Of a stretch of 64,000 bases of DNA, positions 22,251-34,475 are shown piece after piece. The notes below the pieces were generated by a model. That model saw nothing but the letters and a program-made list of their open reading frames with translations. It was not told the DNA's origin and did no database searches. Position numbers and translations under genes: made by a program. How positions within the stretch are numbered: the first letter of the stretch is position 1; the number at the start of each line of letters is the position of its first letter. Origin of the DNA: Parelaphostrongylus tenuis (taxonomy: Eukaryota > Nematoda > Chromadorea > Rhabditida > Metastrongylidae); assembly GCA_019055375.1 (NCBI GenBank), contig JAHQIW010007066.1:1-64000 (forward strand), read 5' to 3'.

Positions 22251-24449
22251 TATTGGAAGATCATAACACAGTAATAGGCGGTTAATTCAAAACATCTTTT
22301 TAGAGAGAGCTCTATACATGAATTATAAGTACAAACCATGGGATGAATTTTCTGGATAAACGTTACACTCCAGTGTAGCAGCAAAAATATGATTGAGCTT
22401 CAAACACGCCTCGCATTGGCTGTCAGCTAGGGTGTGTTAGTAGTGTGGATCGATAGTGTCGATCGATAGACCGAGCATACGCGATTCATATGTGAAGAGC
22501 GACTTTTGTTAGTGAATTCAGGATTTTTTCCCGCTGTGACAAAGATTCAGACCAATACTCAACGATTTCCTCCACATGTACATATACTTCTCGCATATGA
22601 GTTTATGCTATGGTTTAGGCTTAGTAGCAGATGTATTTGGTAATATGAAAGGAAACTGAAAAGTTTAAGGGAAAACCCATTGGCTCCCTCTTTCCCACGA
22701 TAGGATGGAACGGAAAAATATATCTTCCACTCATCTCGCTCGGCGATTAACGGGCGATGGACGATGTAAGGAGTAATAGCCAACTTAATTGCCACTAACC
22801 TTGTGCTTCACTCTTAAACTGATTAGCGTGGTGCAGTCGAGTATAAAAATTGAGATCAGGAGAGCTAGTGCGGTGTAGAAGTCGATGAAGACGGAAATAA
22901 TATATCCGCCACATTGTATCGGAGGCGATCAGCGTCCACTTCATGGTATCCAAAAGCATGTAACAACTTTCTGCTGAAAGAAAATCAAAATATATCGTGG
23001 GGCGGGTTTCCGGAAACTTCTTCAGATGAACACTGCCACATGCATGAAAAGGAGTTTTACACATATTTTACGACTTGAAGGAATCTATTGCTGATATAAT
23101 GTAGATGTCGCAGCACTTGGTTTAATATAACTGGTTTGAATTTTGAAAAGAACGCTCAGCCACTTGATGTGGAAGTAGAATTTTCCAGTTCTGTTGTAAA
23201 AGAGAACGTATGTTTAGCAAAGTTTTTGAAAAGCCTTCCAATGCTCAAATGGCTTTCGCTGACTCTAAGAGTTAGTGAAATTTCATTACTGCGTTTCTTA
23301 TAAGGTCCACAAGTGCTTTATAAGGATAAAATCTTCGACGTTAGTAACCTTGAAGTTGCAATTTCAGTTAATATTCGTGCACGCTCGGTGCTATAGTTCT
23401 TGTAATCTATCGTCAAATAATTGATTAACAAGGTTTGCTTTACTCTTTTACTTTTATCACAAGAAATCTATAAATATAGATTAAAATTAGGTCTCTAACT
23501 GTAGGCACTGCTTATCTTTATAATTTCGAATACCACAAATATCACTAAACGCTCAATAGCAAAACTTACTCCAAAAATACGGTATTGAATGGAAGAAACC
23601 CAGTATCCAGCAGATCAGAACCACGAAACAGGTGTTTCTCACGGTCAGTAAGCTGTTAACTCGTAATGGAAATGTGATGGCGATGACCCTGTTCAGGGAA
23701 GTAGCGAGGTGAGAGTAAACGCATTCATACCACAGCAAGGTGATCACCAAATTGAATATTTTCCCTATCAGATGCATCCACAAATCGCTTTTACTAAAAG
23801 TCAAGAAATTTGTTGTCTTAAAGTTTGGAATCTTTATTGTCCCTATTCATAATGAGGAATCAATTTGCACTACACTTGCTTCTGCATCGTATAATTCTGT
23901 GTCCCGATTTTCTTTTCAAACGATGCAGAACTAATTTCAGCAAAATCGCTCTGGAAGGTGTTTCCAAACGAATCTTAAACTTCTAAGGAAGTAGTAACAT
24001 TGCACTGTATAATTTAAGCTCCTGTGCACTGCTATAAAATCGGCTTCAGAACTATCACATACATTCTTGATTTTAAGATATCTAGTACCGATGAATTGTG
24101 CTAAATTTTATCTGGATTCCATAGACGAGCTACTTTATTTGAGATTAAGCATTTGAATACTTTCTCGAACACTATAGAAAATTTCAAGGTTATCTTGAAC
24201 ACTCAATAGCTTTCTGAGAAAAATTATTAGTGAGCCATAACTTGTGATTTCATCACTAGATAGTTTATCTGTAACTACTGTGAAAATGTCTCCTCTACGT
24301 TTAGCTTTATACGTCAAATGGTTTGATTGTCCATCATGTTTAATGTTGAGAAACACACTCATGGCAATCATTGGTAAGCATAAATCTGTAGCTGCTACGC
24401 TACATGGCCATTTTTTGAAAATAACCTCCTCTGGCGCTGTAACAGAAGG

Positions 24450-24890
24450 CAAACATATGTGCTTTACACACGCGTTTTTCTAACAGGACAGAATTTTTCT
24501 TTTAGGCTATCAACCATTCGACAACGTAAATTTCTTTACGGAAGAAAGAAGAGTAACAGGGGAAAGACTGCCCGCGTTTTCTACACGGCGATCGGTCGAT
24601 GGTGCTGAGGCGACTACCATGTGAAGTGCTATTTTTGCTGTTCAATTAGGTTCTTTTCCCGGTTTCGAAAGAAACTCCAGAGAAAAAGTATGACTCTGAT
24701 ATTTCAAGGTCTCCTTTAGACGTCCATACGCTTATCGTGCTTCAAGTGGTAAAAGCAAGCGTTTGCAGTAAAGCATAACATAATTTTGAATGTCGCGCCG
24801 TTATAAAAGAATTTTCTAAAGAGCATTTGCGTAGCGCAGTAGCCAGAGATTTAGGCTTCCGAATGATTACTAATACTCTTATAAAAAACT
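24450..24890. mobile_element. Truncated copy of the 26.6-kb MITE
   Basis: Colinear with the right two thirds of the 26.6-kb MITE: CACACGCGTTTTTCTAACAG, then AAAGAAACTCCAGAG, GTCCATACGCTT, GCGCAGTAGCCAGAGATTT, and the right end TACTAATACTCTTATAAAAA. It lies between exons 2 and 3 of receptor copy B. Confidence 0.6.
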
Positions 24891-25499
24891 CTTTTCAATG
24901 AAAAGGGGCGTTCTTTTAATTTGTTACCGGCTAAAGAAAGAAGCCCAGAAACTATAAATTTTACAGCAATGTAATTGGAGTGAACCAGAAGACGCAGACG
25001 AGCAGAGCGCCCATACTGCCGATGCTGTGAGATGTACACAGTAGACCGAACGTGCTCCGCAGCGCCGGATTGCATAGAACGACTAGTATAGCAGTACCAT
25101 TCGAGATCAAACCAGACACCCCTACCTAAAATACGTACATTTTCGTCTTCATTCATAAGACCTCTACACAGGTTTTTTTAGATTGAAAGTATGACTAATT
25201 TATGGGAAAAAATTGTGGTCTCCCAAATTGATAATGAATTATTATCTATATAGTTGAAATTATATCACAAGTCAAAATAGAGTTTAGTGCTTGAAGTAAG
25301 ATTCATTAGAATCTACAAATGTTTGGAAACTAAAATTAAGTCATATTCGATATTGCTCAGTGATGTGCATAACTTTGACGGCAGACGGGAATTGTGCCCT
25401 CACTTCACTGTGAATGGGATTAATGTTGTTATAGCTTGCCAGGGCAAACAGTTGACGGAATTGCTGACATACTGATGCACTGTAACACAGAAAGAGTGG

Positions 25500-25612
25500 T
25501 GAAGCAGGCGCCGGCAGTGCAGTTAATTAGCACACGTTCTTTGGAAGGATGAGATGTGGGTTCGGATTCCGTCTGATGTAAGTTTTGCCAGCATTCAACA
25601 TTATTAGATACA
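25500..25612 (+). mobile_element. Single tRNA-like SINE unit
   Basis: Plus-strand unit with GGCAGTGCAGTTAATTAGCA as A-box-like part and GGGTTCGGATTCCGTCT as B box, ending with GCCAGCATTCAACATTATTA. Same family as 20468-20575. Confidence 0.5.
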
Positions 25613-26361
25613 TATTTGCAGCATCATGCAACCTCTGAGAGCGGTCAATTAAAACAGTTCTTGTTGATCATGTAAATTAGTGTATGCTGGTTGCACAGAA
25701 CTGTTTTTTAGTTGGTAAAAACTGTTGAAGGTATTTTTGACCTCTGCATAGTTAATCAAGCATTTGTTCAACATGGAAATTTTGAAAGGCTATAAAAATT
25801 TTAATTGTTAATCGCGAGACTTTTCGTGTATGGCTGATAAGGTGAAGTCTTGTAGTTTAGCTCTTTGAAGTCTCCAGCGTCGACAGAGTATTGCGTTTCA
25901 AGGTGTTATATTTCGACACCACTACTCATTTCATGCACTGGCGATATGGGCGGTTGATATACTCACAGCGAGCTTTCCTGCAAGTATCGAGCAGATGAGT
26001 GTACTTGGTCCACTAAACGCAGTTCAACGCATGAATGAAGCCAATGAGCGGTGCCTCTCTAATTTTTAAGTTCGAGTTCGCATAAGATTTTTGAGCCAGC
26101 ATCGCAATGCGCATTCATAAGATCTTCTTAAACTTCGTAGCGTATTTATGTGTTACATCTGCTATACTGCAACCGTACTTGAACTGATAAAGCAAATCCA
26201 TCAAAACTCCTGATCTGACATCCAGTTTCCAGGGCGACGAGATCCGATAAAATAGAACATGAATTTATACAGCTGTAGAGAACGGAGGTGTGCTGAGACG
26301 TATTGTACCTTAAAACTTCATATGATCCGCCTTCGCATCTCTTTTTTCACCGCGCGAACTC

Positions 26362-26560
26362 CAGTGCTTCTAACACTCAATTAGTTTTTTTCTTGTTTTC
26401 TTGAACGTCGTAATATGCTGGTTGAGCACGTCTCATTGCAATCTTGAGGGTAATCTCACTTTGGCGTTCCACGGGCGCTCGTTGTTGACTGCCGGAGAGT
26501 GTTGGGTGAAGGGATCGGCCTTGTGCGCGCCTCAACGAGGATCACAGCCGCCCAGCTACA
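26362..26560 (+). repeat. Dispersed repeat family X, copy 2
   Basis: Contains CCAGTGCTTCTAACACTCAA, GAACGTCGTAATATGCTGGT, GCAATCTTGAGGGTA, TTGGCGTTCCACGGGC and GAGAGTGTTGGGTG in the family order. It lies just upstream of the MITE at 26644. Confidence 0.55.
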
Positions 26561-26643
26561 GTGCCGTTTGTATTTCAATGAGTTGGTGCAAGAGATGTTA
26601 AAATGGTTCTTTCCGCTCACCCTAACCCCACTCGCTAGGCAAT

Positions 26644-27284
26644 AACTTTTATAGGAGTGTTAGTATACATTCGAAAAACTTACGTCAGTGGCTAACGCTG
26701 TACGAGGGTGCTTTCAAAAGCTCTTTCTTATAACGCTTCAAAGAAAGAATAAGATTTGTGCTTCACACACGCGTTTTTCTCGCAAGACGAAACTCTTTCT
26801 TTAGACTATGAGTAACCATTCGATAGTTCAATATCTAAAGATTCAAACGGTGCAATTATTTTCTGCAAAGACTGCTTTCTCTGTAGTGCAGCAAAGAAAA
26901 TAAGATTAGGTATTTCGGTTATTCAACGGTATGGCGGAAAGGGTTTGGGCAAAGCGAATCAGGCCGCTCCAACACGGCATTTGATCGATCGGCTCTTCCG
27001 CGAGCCATGAAAAGTGAGATTTACTATTAAATTAGGAATTCCTTCCCCGCTTCAAAAGAGACTCCAGTTCAAACATTTCATTCTGATACTAAAAGATTTT
27101 CTCTATACGTCCATGTGCTTTTCAAGCTTCTAGCGGTAACAGTGGAATTGCGGGGCCGATGTAAAATAAAACATTATTTTGACTCTGACAGCCTTATAAA
27201 GGGTATTTTTAGAAAAAACCATTGCTCTTCGCGCTAGCTAGAGATTTGAGTTTTGAATGACTACTAACACTCGTATAAAGAGTT
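26644..27284. mobile_element. MITE with 22-bp terminal inverted repeats
   Basis: Left terminus AACTTTTATAGGAGTGTTAG (26644-26663) and right terminus CTAACACTCGTATAAAGAGT (27264-27283) are imperfect inverted repeats around about 600 bp of non-coding DNA. Related truncated copies lie at 24450-24890 (right end TACTAATACTCTTATAAAAA), 33090-33225 (right end GGCACCCCTATGAAAAG) and 7769-7862 (left end). Internal blocks such as CACACGCGTTTTTCT and GCCAGAGATTT are shared. No transposase is seen. Confidence 0.7.
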
Positions 27285-27539
27285 CTTGTCCAGCGAATTG
27301 GGTCAAATATTAATTTGTGTTCGGGTAATCGAAATGAATAGTTATAATTTGTCATTGTTGTTGAAGAATATTCTCAAACAACTGCCACAATGTTGTATAT
27401 CATTATGATGTGTATCTCGCTTTATTTTTTGCTGCTAATGACGTATTACTCGCTGTTTATTTAACATGCTTGTTGGATTATGGAAAGGATCTGCATGTAA
27501 ATAAACTGGGATGTATTAAATTATTAGTCGGCTCTTGGG

Positions 27540-28905
27540 AAAATATCGTTGTCGAAAACATCGACGAAGAATACGACCGACTTGTAGAATTTTTTTTCCT
27601 TAGCGCTATGGAAGCGGAGAGTCATAAAGTCACGAAGAGGCGCTTGTTTTTTCAGACACTCGAGCTATACGTCAACGTGGAATTGCACAAGCTGAAGACA
27701 ATCGAAATCTTACGTCCGAACTTGCGAAACACTGCAGAAAAGCGATAAAAGAAAACCTCAAAGAGAGACGAGTCGCAGTTATGGCAGAAGCTGGAGAAGC
27801 TCGGAAGAGCATTCGCAAAGAACAACGAGGCTTCGCCAATTATAAGACCAAGATTATTGCATTCCGAAACCCTGACGGGACACCTACAGCTTCTAGAAGA
27901 GCAATGAAGAAAATTATCCACCACTATTTCTCGGATCTCTTCGCTAGCCACGTCCTCTTACCGCCATGTAAAATGAAAGATGATGATTTCTCGTTCCACC
28001 TGTCCTCACTTCCGAAATCCGACATGTTTTATCGCCGGTGAAGAGTAGAACAAGACCTGGTTTCGAAAGAATTAGATCAGAACACCTGAAGAAACTACCG
28101 CCAGTTCTCATCAGCACCCTGGCTCGGATCTTCACTAGCTAACTGTCAGAATGCAAAGTTCCCATTCAATGGAAATCTAGCAAGCCGCACTGTAGTTTAA
28201 AAAGGGGAGACCTTCATGACATAGGCAATTATCGCCAAATCTGCTTGCTGTCCACTGTCTATAAATTTTTCACTCGAGTCGTTTTAAACAATATTGACAG
28301 AACACTGGACGAAGGACAGCCATGTGAATAAGCAGGGTTCAGAAAAACATTTGGTACCACAGAATATATCCACACAATTGCAAGGCTCACTGAAGTCTTG
28401 CAAGAGTACAAACCACCGCTCTGTCTCACATTCATCGATCTGAGGAAAACCTTCGATTTTACGGAAACAAGCGGTTAGAGGCTCTGGATAACCAGGACGT
28501 CTCTGCATATTATATAACATCTTTTGTGATAAAGATTTCACTGCCAAAATGTCTCAAATCTGCAACAATGTTAACATCGACATAAGAAGCGGGGTTCGAC
28601 AAAGCGATAGAATTTTGCCAAAACTATTCACTGCCACTCTCCAAAGCGTCAGGCGAACATTAGAATGGGACGATATGTGCGTGAAAATTTACGGACGACA
28701 ATTAAACCATTTTCGCTTTGCTGATGTATCGTCCTCATAACATCAAGCATCAGCCAAGGGAACGAATGTTGACCAATTTCGATAACGCCTATGAAAAGAT
28801 TGGTCTTCAACGAAATTTAATGGATACGATGTTCATGAGAAACGGATGGGTTTTGAATGCCCAATTCATGCTCAACAAAACGAAAGTCTCGAAAAGTGAG
28901 CTGAG
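27540..28905 (+). mobile_element. RTE-type non-LTR retrotransposon fragment 2
   Basis: 5'-truncated RTE element on the plus strand inside intron 1 of receptor copy B. Landmarks: NIDEEYDRLVEFF at 27555-27593, the coiled basic segment KAIKENLKERRVAVMAEAGE at 27740-27800, RIRSEHLKKLPPVLISTLAR at 28074-28135, GNYRQICLLSTVYKFFTRVV at 28220-28285, LCLTFIDLRKTFDF at 28420-28460 (RT motif A, Asp kept), RSGVRQSDRILPKLFTATLQ at 28580-28640, HFRFADVSSS at 28708-28740 (FADD box with the second Asp lost), and MFMRNGWVLNAQFMLN at 28828-28880. At least three stops or frameshifts interrupt it. No endonuclease domain is present. The fragment runs directly into an ATC-ACT microsatellite. Confidence 0.88.
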
Positions 28906-29195
28906 TGATCATCATTATCAATATCATCTATTATTATCAAATATCACCACCTCCATTGTCACTATGATCACTATCACCATCATCACTATCAATATCATCA
29001 TTACCACTATCCTCACTATCACTATGGCCACTATCACTATGATCACTATCATTATCATAATCATCACTATCATCGCATCACTATGGTCACTATCACTGTT
29101 ATCACTGTCACTATCATCATTATAACTATGATCACTATCATTGTCATCACTATCACTACCATCACTACCACTATCATCCTATCACTATCATATAT
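28905..29195. repeat. ATC/ACT simple repeat after RTE fragment 2
   Basis: About 290 bp built from TCATTATCA, ATCACTATC and similar units, starting immediately where the RTE reading frame ends. RTE elements often end in simple repeats, but this RTE copy stops in the RT connection region, so the join may be a truncation at a pre-existing repeat. Confidence 0.85.
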
Positions 29196-29699
29196 CCAAG
29201 GACCGACGTGATTGGTGGGGAGGGGCCAGGGGGTGGAACTAGACATGCCTTGTGGGTCCTCTGTTCCTCAACCGTTTAAATTATATACAGGAAGAACAAA
29301 ATTGTGAATTCTACGTTATTTTCTGAATAACCTAATACGGGAGTGTGCATAAGCCCCTTGCATATTCTTATTGATGAAACAACATCAATTCTGAGCTCCT
29401 TTGTTGGAGAATAATTAGCTTAGGTTGTTGCAGAATTGCAGTAAGAAATGGTCACACACTGTAATCAACTGTGAGTCTTTTCCTAAAGGATGAAAGTAAG
29501 GAAATGCACACTCAGGATTAGGCAGATGAGAAGCTTTCAAAAAGGCCGTTATTTTTCAATATTAAAAAGAACAGCGTCAAATTCACCAAAGCCATAATCA
29601 GCGACACCGCAATGTTTTCTGTGTGAATATACAATGGATTTGTCGGAAGCTAGGCATCTGGAAACCGTGGCAGATTGCTATTACGCAACTGCAAACAGT

Positions 29700-32600
29700 A
29701 CTCAAGACAAAAGTGAAACGGATAAATCCGTTCCCATGTCTGTAAGCATATATTTGGAAAACGTAACCTAAACGTCTCATAAACCAGTCACATCACAACA
29801 CCATCGATCACCTGGCTTACCCATTTTTTGATAAAGAGAATTTCGGCTATCCACTGGTTGAAGTAATACGATTTTCTCAGCAGTAAATTCTAATTCAAGC
29901 CGTGCCCTCTAGCGACTTCAGAAATTTTTATTGACTAACGAAGGTGTAAACGGGTATCAAGTCGAAATATTTAGCATTACTTTGCAGTCATTTATTAATA
30001 AACTTAGATTGCCAGCGCAGTGCATAGCAAACTACCTCAGCTATTTCGTGTCACAAATAGAAAATTATAGGTCCTCAATGATTATTGTGATGCCCGTCCT
30101 TCACATGAATGAAGCCTACTTAGCAACTTGAAGAGCAACTTCAAAAGTTACTTCGGTAGTGATCCATTAACCTTTTAGACAACTGACCGGATATTCGAAG
30201 GCAGCGATTTTGCTACTTTTATTCGGTCTTATAACTTCTTGGGAGAACTACCTTGACATATGAAGAATCTAACTTATGCTCTAAAAGTGAGGAAATTTTG
30301 CAAATCACTCGCAGCAGGTAGGGCTATAGAGAAAAGAGCATATGAAACGTGTATGTGGCAGAATAAGAGATAGCTTGGCGAGATTTGATGTGAGTTTACA
30401 AAATACTAGAAAACTGCTTTGCGACTTTTGACAACAGGTTGTCATGTTTTGAAGAAATATCCATATATGATACTATATTAACTCTTTCATAGATGTCATT
30501 AATGCATGCGTATGAAAATATAGAATCTTGAAAAAAGAAATTACCAGTGACGACACCACAACATGCAAATGATTTGCCCTTCGATGGACTTCGCCGCTTC
30601 ACTTCACACTGAGCAAGGAAAATATCCAAGTATCATAATCAATTGATGGATTTCATGAACGCAATTTCAAGCTCAACAATCATGCAAAGAAGGTAATGGC
30701 GATTATCCAGTGGTCAACATCACAGTAGTCCATTGTTCCTCATTTATCCCGGTGTTAATGCAACATGAATGTCATTTTATGAAAAGGCGATGAAAAGGCT
30801 TATACAACTGCCATGAATGAAGTTTCATATCAGATGTAGGATAAGTCGTACTGGATAAATTTATACTAAAATATTTTCAAACAAGTTATATGACTGCATA
30901 ACATAAAGTGCACTGTTATAACTTTTGTTTACAGTCTGTTTTTCCCCATAGCAGAGTACGGTGTGTAATGGAACTATAAAATGCTGAGATCCAAGCAAAC
31001 TTCGAAATCTCATATGACATTGTTATAGAAAAGCGGTATCAACGTTTCAGAGCCCAAATGAAGCAAATACATCTCTACACCTTCTAAACAAAATCTTCGA
31101 TGCTAATCACTCTCGTCAACAACGGAACTCACTTGTAGGGTGGCAAATTGACCCGCAACAATTTTTTCACAAAGCGAATAGTGTAAAATCAACTTTCATC
31201 AATCAGTGCACTGCACCATAAAACCGCAACAGTGCCGAAAAACATTCAAAACTCGTTAATTCATATTTTTACATAATGGATTGGAAAAGGGTATTATGCT
31301 TCGCCGGGACAGAGCGCACTCAGGCTGCCAGCAATCATTCATCACAGGGATTGTGATGTAGAAGGCGTAAATCGGCATTAAATCCAGTTAAGTTAAAGCC
31401 GTGGTTGAAATCGTAGTCTCAGCTTTTTATTCACTTCTTAATCTAATCACACGATATCACCGGCAGGCGATGGTTTGAATTAGCAGTAATTAAAAGGTCA
31501 AAACTGCATCCATATTGACCCACGCTTGCATAGCAAAAAAAATTATGGCATGTGCTGCAAAATAAACGATCACAAGAAAGTCATTATCAGCTCCACTGGA
31601 TGATCTGTTTAATAGATTTAGGCTATGATCTACAGCATCTTTTGTCTGGCAACTTTTTCACTCGAACAAAGCACTCTCAGCAGTACCTGTTCTTCTCATT
31701 ATAAATCAGATCACATTTTTGAAGAGAACACTCCATCAGCTTGAAGAGAACAGTCAGCTAAATATCTCGCATCGCGACAATTCGACTCAGGAGAATTGAA
31801 CTGTATAACTTCACAACCTTGCAGTGGTGCCATTTTTCTCAGATTGCTTCAAATTAGCTTTAATCAATATTTAATGATGACTAACAACTTTATCAAAGTT
31901 GATTTTAATTCATCACCAGCGTCAAAGCATTAACACTTGTTGCGTGAGAAGCAAACCTCTCCTAAATAGATAGTTTAAGGGAACCCATGTTAGCTACATA
32001 ATGACATAGCTTTATTAGAATCTTGCCATACTCAACAAACGTGGAGATAACTGCATAGGAATACAGCAAAGTATGAAAGTTGGTAGGGCTGAATAATTCA
32101 ACATTAATAAGATTCAAATGGATATAATGCGATAAAGCTCACCCAGCAAGTCTGTTAAAAGATGTACTGATGATAGTTACGATAACGAATAGCGAAGAAT
32201 GACTGTTGGCGAAAAGCTGACCTAGGTAGTGAGTCATAGCACGCGCACCTGGTTTCGACGAAACGCGAGATTAACTCCTGTCTGACTTCAAGATTTTGTT
32301 TATTACTCAATTTGCTTAGGTGTATATTTGGAATATCATAACACTGCAGAAGCAGAGAAAACGAAAGAATTTTGTATAAATAACAATGCTGGAAAAATAT
32401 TATACTTTTTCCCACACTCGAATACTTCGGATAAATTGTGGCTATTTATAACGAATGAGTAACAAATTCTCTCGTAGTCACGCTCAAGCGACAACAAATC
32501 TGCTGTGGTGAGAACAGCCGTTGAGGCTTGAGATATACCGAATCATTCCAATAATCTAATACAACGTACGTTCGGGCTTCAAAGAAGGCGAAGTCGTCAA

Positions 32601-33080
32601 AACGTCAGTTATCGAGCATCTCTTGCTAATATTGCTCCTACTCATGCTAGGAAACTTACTTTGACTAAACGATATTAATATTTGATATGAGAAACTTTGA
32701 TACAGGGATGAATATTAGGAAGTTTTTGAGGGAATCAAACTGTGGCGTGTCTGAAATCAAGTTAGATCGCTCCGTAGATTTGCCGGTAAATAAGCTCTAC
32801 GAATTTATGAAACGCTTACTTATTTTCTCTGTTACACTGCAGTAAAACGGTTTTTCAAAAAATAAGCACAGCATTGGAATGATTGGAACTTACTCTATCG
32901 AACCATTACTAATTGTCTGAATAAAGAGCTCTGTCCGGCGCGGTGTAAAACACAGCTCTTTTCCTTCTCCTGCAGCACTATCAAGAGAGCTTTTTCAGAA
33001 GGTAAAATATTTTTGAATTAAACGAGATATGTGCTATAGAAAGAGTACTATCATTCTAAGGAAGAAGTATTGTCCAGTGA
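29700..33080. other. Spacer between copies B and C, nothing recognised except eroded repeats
   Basis: About 3.4 kb separating exon 1 of receptor copy B from the MITE and foldback group after copy C. It holds one tRNA-like unit (32225-32330, B-box-like GAGATTAACTCCTG) and a degenerate hammerhead-like block at 32575-32610 (plus strand, core CAAAGA...AAAAC, GUC). No coding exon is supported. Confidence 0.35.
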
Positions 33081-33089
33081 AATATAAGG

Positions 33090-33230
33090 AGTTCAAAAAA
33101 CGCGTGATTGTGTGAAAAATTATTTTATTTTGGATTTTACAGCGTTATAAGAACGTGTTTTGAAATACAGTGCGCTAGCCAGAGATTTAAGCTTTCGGAT
33201 GGTTACTGGCACCCCTATGAAAAGTTTTTT
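33090..33230. mobile_element. Right-end fragment of the 26.6-kb MITE family
   Basis: Shares CGCGTGATTGTG, ACAGCGTTATAAGAACG, GCGCTAGCCAGAGATTTAAG and an imperfect right terminus with the copies at 24.45 and 26.64 kb. A left-end fragment of the same family is at 7769-7862. Confidence 0.5.
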
Positions 33231-33296
33231 TCCAGAAAATGAGCTTGTTTTTTCATTTGTCGCCGTCTAACATATAAGTACAAAAAAACTCATATG

Positions 33297-33830
33297 CAGT
33301 CTGTAAGAATGTACCGAGGTTGTTACGTCAGAGTCATACACGTGTTTCGGGGTACCTCCTCTTTTGTCAGTAGCCCTCACCCACTCTAAGTCCTACTTTC
33401 TAGCAGAGAGGGAGTGCGTATGAGGTGACAGCACAACGTACAATAATGACATTGTGTTATCACCACTTTGTCAGTCGATGGATAGCTGCTGATAGATGCA
33501 ATTTGATCCATATCATGAATTGTTTTTGAAACCTCGCAACATTCGTTCAATATAGTCTGTAAGAATGTTTTTTCAGTCAAAAGTCCATATGGATCAGTTT
33601 GTATCTACCAGCTCTGAATCATCGAGTGGAAAAGTGGTGATAGCACAATATCACTGTGCGTTGTGCTGTCACCACATACGTATCCCCTCTCTACTAGAAA
33701 GTAGAGCTCAGTGTGGGCGTGGGCCACTGGCGAAGACGGCGATACCTCCGAAACACGTATATGGCTCTGACATGGCATCCTCGGTAAGGTTTTAAACATT
33801 CTTACCGACTATATTGAATGTTTATTGCGA
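33297..33830. mobile_element. Foldback element with 200-bp arms
   Basis: The left arm (about 33297-33515) and right arm (about 33595-33815) are reverse complements with moderate divergence. Shared blocks include TCATACACGTGTTTCGG, GTGACAGCACAACG, TATCACCACTTT and ATGGATCA. The central 80 bp contains an additional copy of the element's own border (ACCTCGCAACATTC, then CAATATAGTCTGTAAGAATG), so it may be nested. A one-armed relative is at 41330-41525. Confidence 0.75.
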
Positions 33831-34204
33831 GGTTCCAAAAAAAGTCAATGATATAGATCAACTCATATACAGTCACACAATCTCTTATTTGTATACTACT
33901 TCGGACCTAATTTTTCTAAAAGAAAGACGGTTTAGCACAGTGCTAAGGAGACATTGATTCGACTTAGCCCTCGAGCTCACCAAGCCCTTCGTCGTTGCGG
34001 ATTACGCAAATCTATACCTGTGATGTTTGAGAGGACAGATACACAGCAAAAAGTTTCATTCAATCATCTTTAACAATACTTGAGGTAAATCAAGGCCAAC
34101 GGCCTATCCTTTGATATACACAATTTTCCAAATAGCAAATCGATTTTAGCAGTGATCAATCAACTCTCAAGAAAATAACGATATATATATATATATATAT
34201 GCAT

Positions 34205-34475
34205 ATATATCCAATATTTCTGAGCGATGTGCAAAGCTTTGAACGTCGAAAGAAATCCGAACCAGCGCTTCACGCTATCTGGGAGCGTACTGGCTTCAAA
34301 GCCGACATCGGCTTCCCTTATCAAACCGGTGACGGTTGGTTTCTGACAGATCGATACAATTGTGTCCCAGAAAAGTGAGGACAGAACGAATGTCGCTAGC
34401 GCGCATTCGCGGAAAAGGTTATACGAGTTCAAATCTTCCCGACTTCCAAAGCTTTGCGTATCACTCAGCAATATT
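34205..34475. mobile_element. Foldback of tRNA-like units
   Basis: The ends are inverted: CCAATATTTCTGAGCGATGT with GCAAAGCTTTG at the left and CAAAGCTTTGCGTATCACTC with AGCAATATTG at the right. The right unit has a B-box-like GAGTTCAAATCTTCC, and the left, on the minus strand, GGTTCGGATTTC. It lies just after exon 8 of receptor copy C and is preceded by a TA microsatellite (34180-34207). Confidence 0.6.

Larger units (their letters stand above)
20229..29657 (-). pseudogene. Srx-type chemoreceptor copy B (8 exons, apparently disrupted)
   Basis: Likely chemosensory 7-TM receptor of the nematode Srx family, expected in sensory-neuron membranes. Exons: 1, 29587-29657; 2, 24965-25125 (VGVSGLISNGTAILVV, NPALRSTFGLLCTSH); 3, 23570-23793 (SHLATSLNRVIAITFPLR, then CFVVLICWILGFF); 4, 22800-22973 (LLDTMKWTLIASDTM); 5, 21382-21462 (RKRHQMEVRLFKQ); 6, 21176-21306 (LFENKWAVFFTGIFLWEL and LDG); 7, 20366-20438 (LIIVLFHFR); 8, 20229-20270 (VVVIIPCTRTTKP then stop). 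Phases of exons 2-4 and 6-8 agree and the borders are GT/AG. Apparent lesions: exon 1 is one base short (71 versus 72 nt), exon 4 has one extra G in a GG run near 22905, and the AG expected before exon 5 (21463-21464) reads AT. Intron 1 holds an RTE fragment and a MITE. This is the least damaged full-length copy; assembly error at one or two lesions cannot be excluded. Confidence 0.8.

Noticed and set aside
24851..25156. 101-codon minus-strand ORF
   Set aside because: It overlaps exon 2 of receptor copy B in a different frame; the frame with VGVSGLISN and FGLLCTSH is the real one.
13729..29195. CRISPR-like arrays suggested by regular repeats
   Set aside because: The repeats are simple microsatellites without unique spacers, in a eukaryotic context.
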